A stretch of DNA of 64,000 nt from Flavobacteriales bacterium (GTDB taxonomy: Bacteria > Bacteroidota > Bacteroidia > Flavobacteriales_G > Salibacteraceae), in assembly GCA_013204105.1 (NCBI GenBank), contig JABMOM010000040.1:1-64000 (forward strand), written 5' to 3'. The translations under genes and the position numbers were made by a program. Positions 61,192 through 64,000 of the stretch are shown one piece after another. The notes beneath the pieces were generated by a model. It was given only the letters and a program-made list of their open reading frames with translations, had not been told where the DNA came from and did no database searches. Numbering within the stretch: the stretch's first letter is position 1; the number at the start of each line of letters is the position of its first letter.

Positions 61192-61812
61192 TCAGTACAA
61201 TATCTCCACCTCTCCCAAACCTTCCCGAATTACCTCAGGAATACCAGAAGAGCAATCCACTACCGTCGAGGCCACTTGATTGCCATATCCCCCATCGATT
61301 ACGCAATCCACTAAGTTTTCAAACTTCTCATGTATAAGTTCGGGATCGGTAGAATATTCGATCACGTCGTCTTCATCGCGAATGGAGGTGGTTACGATTG
61401 GGTTGCCCAACAATCGGACAAGTTCTCGTGGGATCGAGTGATCTGGAATACGAATACCGATCGTCTTGCGCTTGGCGGTGAAGATCTTGGGAACCAAGTT
61501 TCCCGCTTCGAGGATGAAGGTAAAAGGACCCGGCAGGCCTTTCTTCATCATTTTAAAGGTCTTGTTGTCAACGTGCCTGGCGTAATCGGTGATGTGGCTC
61601 AAGTCGTAGCAGATGATCGACAGGTTCGCCTTTTCGGGTTTTAAACCCTTGATCTTCGCCACCCGTTCTACTGCTTTTTTATTCATCAGGTCGCAGCCTA
61701 ATCCATAGACCGTATCGGTTGGATAGATGATTACCCCGCCATTGCGGAGGATGTCCACCACTTTGAGGAGCTCCTTTTCATTCGGATTTTCAGGATAGAT
61801 GCGGAGGATCAT
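61192..61812 (-). CDS. YciO-type YrdC/Sua5-domain protein
   Basis: A 206-aa YrdC-domain protein: GGVIIYPTDTVYGLGCDL, KIKGLKPEKANLSIICYDLS, KGLPGPFTFILEAGN, KTIGIRIPDHS and the tail ASTVVDCSSGIPEVIREGLGEVEILY. Length and motifs are closest to E. coli YciO, a paralogue of the TsaC/Sua5 threonylcarbamoyl-AMP synthases used for tRNA t6A. Whether it makes t6A or a related product is uncertain. TAATTTTG precedes it. Confidence 0.88.
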   Translation of the reverse strand: MILRIYPENPNEKELLKVVDILRNGGVIIYPTDTVYGLGCDLMNKKAVERVAKIKGLKPEKANLSIICYDLSHITDYARHVDNKTFKMMKKGLPGPFTFILEAGNLVPKIFTAKRKTIGIRIPDHSIPRELVRLLGNPIVTTSIRDEDDVIEYSTDPELIHEKFENLVDCVIDGGYGNQVASTVVDCSSGIPEVIREGLGEVEILY

Positions 61813-61833
61813 TTATGCTTCGATTGTCACCCT

Positions 61834-61841
61834 CAAAATTA
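61834..61841 (-). promoter_or_regulatory. Promoter -7 element TAATTTTG
   Basis: A full TAnnTTTG match on the minus strand, 21 bases upstream of the YciO-type gene. Confidence 0.4.
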
Positions 61842-61911
61842 ACCAATCGTCACGAGAATGCAGCTTCTCTTGTCGGCTTGGATTATACTTGCTCATCAAA
61901 TAGATATAGCA

Positions 61912-63942
61912 ATGAGAATTCTCCTCTTTTCCCTCGGTATATTCTTCGCATCGGTCATCGTTGCGCAGGAAAGCCTTACCCCAGAAAATCTATGGAAATT
62001 GAAGCGTGTTTCCAGTGAATCCGTTTCGCCAGATGGGACCAAAATGTTGTACAACGTGCGCAGTTATGAGCTTGAGGCCGACAAGGGCAGTACAACGATT
62101 TACGTGATGAACGTAAACGGATCTGATCGCGAGCGCATCGTGCGAGAATCCATTTTCGACGTGCAGTGGCGCCCTGACGGAAAAAAGATCGGCTACCTCA
62201 GCGGGCAAAGCGGAAGCGTTCAATTGTGGGAAATGAATCCAGACGGAAGCGAAGACAGCCAAGTGACTGACTTCGCTTTTGATATTTCTAACTGGCATTA
62301 CGCACCCAACATGCAGCACATCAGCTTCACCATGGAGGTGCAAGTAGAGCAGACATTGGCTCAAAAACATTCAGACCTGCCCTTGGCTACCGGAAAGTCC
62401 TATGACAACTTGATGTTTCGGCATTGGACCCAGTGGCACGACCATGCCTACTCGCATGTATGCATAGCCGATTATACAGGCGGAAAGGCCGGCAAGACGC
62501 ATACAGACATCATGGAAGGCGAGGCTTTCGACTCTCCCCTACCTCCTTTCGGCGGTGGAGAACAAATCGCCTGGGCACCCGATGGGAAGTCTTTGGTCTA
62601 TGTATCAAAGAAAAAGCCGGGGACTGAATGGGCAGTCAGTACCAATTCCGACATCTACCAGTATGACCTAAGCACCAAGTCCACTAAGAACCTAAGCGCG
62701 GATAATGCAGGGTACGACAACGACCCTTCCTATTCCCCAGACGGCTCTAAGCTGGCTTGGTTAAGCATGAAGAAGGATGGTTTCGAGGCAGACAAGAACA
62801 TCATCCACATCCTGGACCTGAAGACGGGAAAGCACGTATACACCACTGAGTCAGTGGACCAGACATTCGGCCATGCCGTATGGACGGCAACAGGAGATAA
62901 AATCTACAGCCTCAGCCCCGTCGATGCGACCTATCAAGTCTATGAGATCTCGCTGAACAAGGACAATACAATGAAGTCGATCCGCGCGGTCACTTCGGGC
63001 ATTCACAACATCAACTCGGTAGCCATTGCAGGTAAGAATCTGATTGGGTCAAAGAGCACGATGAGCATGCCAAACGAGCTTTTCATTTGGGACATCAAGA
63101 CCGGTAAGGAGGCGCCTCTGACAACGGAAAATAATGGAATGCTCGGTCAAATGAAAATGGGCAAGGTGGAAAAGCGCATGATTGCCACCACGGACGGAAA
63201 GGAAATGCTGACTTGGGTAATTTACCCTCCAGACTTCGATCCTTCTAAGAAGTACCCTACCCTACTCTATTGTCAAGGCGGACCGCAAAGTGCCGTGAGT
63301 CAATTCTTCAGTTACCGTTGGAACTTCCAATTGATGGCAGCCAATGGTTACATCATTGTTGCCCCGAACCGCCGGGGTCTTCCTTCATTCGGACAGAAAT
63401 GGAACGATGACATTTCCGAAGATTGGGGTGGGCAGGCCATGAAGGACTACCTAAGCGCTATTGATGAAGTGGCCAAGGAGCCATTTGTGGACAATGATAA
63501 CCTCGGAGCCGTTGGTGCGAGTTATGGTGGATACAGTGTCTATTACCTCGCCGGTATTCATGAAGGCAGGTTTAAGACCTTCATCAGCCATTGCGGCTTG
63601 TACAACTTGGAGAGCTGGTATGCCAGCACCGAGGAATTGTTTTTTGCCAATTGGGATATTGGAGGCCCGTATTGGGAACAACCTACGCCGAAGAGCTACA
63701 ACTTATTCAGTCCGCACAAGCTCGTGCAGAATTGGGACACGCCGATCCTGGTTATCCACAACGAACTCGATTTTCGGGTCCCGTTGAACCAAGGCTTAGA
63801 GGCTTTCACCGCTGCTCAGCTCAAGGGGATTCCTAGCAAACTGCTGTACTACCCTGATGAAGGTCACTGGGTACTCAAGCCACAGAACGGCGTCATGTGG
63901 CACCGAGAGTTCTACGGCTGGTTGGAAGAGTGGTTGAAATAA
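61912..63942 (+). CDS. S9 family prolyl oligopeptidase-like peptidase
   Basis: A 676-aa exported peptidase: signal peptide (about 1-19, VIVAQ), a beta-propeller domain (about 30-400; blades with SPDGSKLAW and RPDGKKIGYLSGQS) and an alpha/beta-hydrolase domain (about 430-676). The triad is complete: S537 (GASYGGYS), D620 (NELDFRVP) and H652 (PDEGHWV). This is the layout of DPP/oligopeptidase enzymes that trim short peptides in the periplasm. ATG at 61912 (MRILLFSLG) begins the signal peptide; 61858 adds 18 residues. It converges on the partial gene at the window end. Confidence 0.95.
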   Translation: MRILLFSLGIFFASVIVAQESLTPENLWKLKRVSSESVSPDGTKMLYNVRSYELEADKGSTTIYVMNVNGSDRERIVRESIFDVQWRPDGKKIGYLSGQSGSVQLWEMNPDGSEDSQVTDFAFDISNWHYAPNMQHISFTMEVQVEQTLAQKHSDLPLATGKSYDNLMFRHWTQWHDHAYSHVCIADYTGGKAGKTHTDIMEGEAFDSPLPPFGGGEQIAWAPDGKSLVYVSKKKPGTEWAVSTNSDIYQYDLSTKSTKNLSADNAGYDNDPSYSPDGSKLAWLSMKKDGFEADKNIIHILDLKTGKHVYTTESVDQTFGHAVWTATGDKIYSLSPVDATYQVYEISLNKDNTMKSIRAVTSGIHNINSVAIAGKNLIGSKSTMSMPNELFIWDIKTGKEAPLTTENNGMLGQMKMGKVEKRMIATTDGKEMLTWVIYPPDFDPSKKYPTLLYCQGGPQSAVSQFFSYRWNFQLMAANGYIIVAPNRRGLPSFGQKWNDDISEDWGGQAMKDYLSAIDEVAKEPFVDNDNLGAVGASYGGYSVYYLAGIHEGRFKTFISHCGLYNLESWYASTEELFFANWDIGGPYWEQPTPKSYNLFSPHKLVQNWDTPILVIHNELDFRVPLNQGLEAFTAAQLKGIPSKLLYYPDEGHWVLKPQNGVMWHREFYGWLEEWLK

Positions 63943-63945
63943 GTC

Positions 63946-64000
63946 CTATTTCACTTCCTGCACTGGAATGACGAAGCGGACGTCGTCCCATTCACAAATG
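63946..64000 (-). CDS. C-terminal end of a gene cut by the window
   Basis: The minus strand reads ICEWDDVRFVIPVQEVK and then a TAG stop at 63948-63946; the N-terminus lies beyond the window. Only 17 residues are visible, so no family can be named. It converges with the S9 peptidase, three bases between the stops. Confidence 0.6.
   Translation of the reverse strand, partial: ICEWDDVRFVIPVQEVK

Noticed and set aside
1-64000. Prophage, insertion sequence, tRNA or rRNA content
   Set aside because: No transposase, integrase, phage structural gene, tRNA cloverleaf or rRNA stretch was recognised on either strand.

Overview
The window reads as a chromosomal segment of a Bacteroidota bacterium, most likely a marine-type Flavobacteriales member near Cryomorphaceae or Schleiferiaceae. 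Supporting signs are six secreted proteins with type IX secretion (T9SS) sorting tails (four type B, two type A), a SusC-style TonB receptor with a CarboxypepD_reg-like N-domain, Bacteroidetes-only DUF families (DUF4294, DUF6913, DUF6580, DUF2452), and many upstream regions carrying the Bacteroidetes -7 hexamer TAnnTTTG without obvious Shine-Dalgarno sites. The genus assignment is inference. I see no transposase, integrase, rRNA, tRNA, CRISPR array or phage gene, so this looks like core chromosome with some lineage-specific surface genes.

Layout. 1-200: intergenic repeats. 200-8707 (minus): glutaredoxin-like protein, TPR/PD40 envelope protein, small lipoprotein, DUF2452, a 1122-aa PKD giant, an M28 peptidase and a T9SS type A protein. 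8767-12624: divergent metal module (TonB receptor against a DtxR/MntR-type regulator plus ZIP transporter) with a palindromic operator between them. 12632-18146 (minus): exported MsrB, a DUF6913/dapA/secreted-protein overlap cluster, a 2[4Fe-4S] ferredoxin and ychF, with a gene-remnant-like stretch between the last two. 18182-24407: two adjacent giant T9SS proteins with homologous C-terminal halves and unrelated heads. 24531-27748 (plus): split transketolase with a von Willebrand A protein between the two halves.

27779-32958 (minus): a compact four-gene run of two membrane class III adenylate cyclases with periplasmic TPR sensors, a tandem universal stress protein and an HD hydrolase, which I read as a possible cAMP signalling module. 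33044-43159: class III aminotransferase, T9SS beta-helix protein, pirin plus a Tat-exported companion, SRAP protein, an unlisted 44-aa gene, a DUF6580 membrane protein, a T9SS type A protein overlapping an AlkD-like gene. 43341-50947: a 1027-aa ABC half transporter, ribosome hibernation factor, fabI, recN, lipid A-type acyltransferase, DUF4294.

51070-57312 (minus): an overlapping five-gene operon in which three uncharacterised envelope proteins, one with a catalytically dead trypsin-like fold, sit between sucC and accC. 57397-64000: TerB-like protein, exported MsrA, YciI-like protein, a PhoD-like phosphatase that has lost its metal-ligand motifs, a DUF4287/SRPBCC-like protein, a YciO-type protein, an S9 peptidase and the tail of one more gene. 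Metabolic links are transketolase (pentose phosphate pathway), DapA (lysine and peptidoglycan precursor), FabI (fatty acids), SucC (TCA cycle) and the biotin carboxylase; MsrA and MsrB together would repair oxidised methionine outside the cytoplasm.
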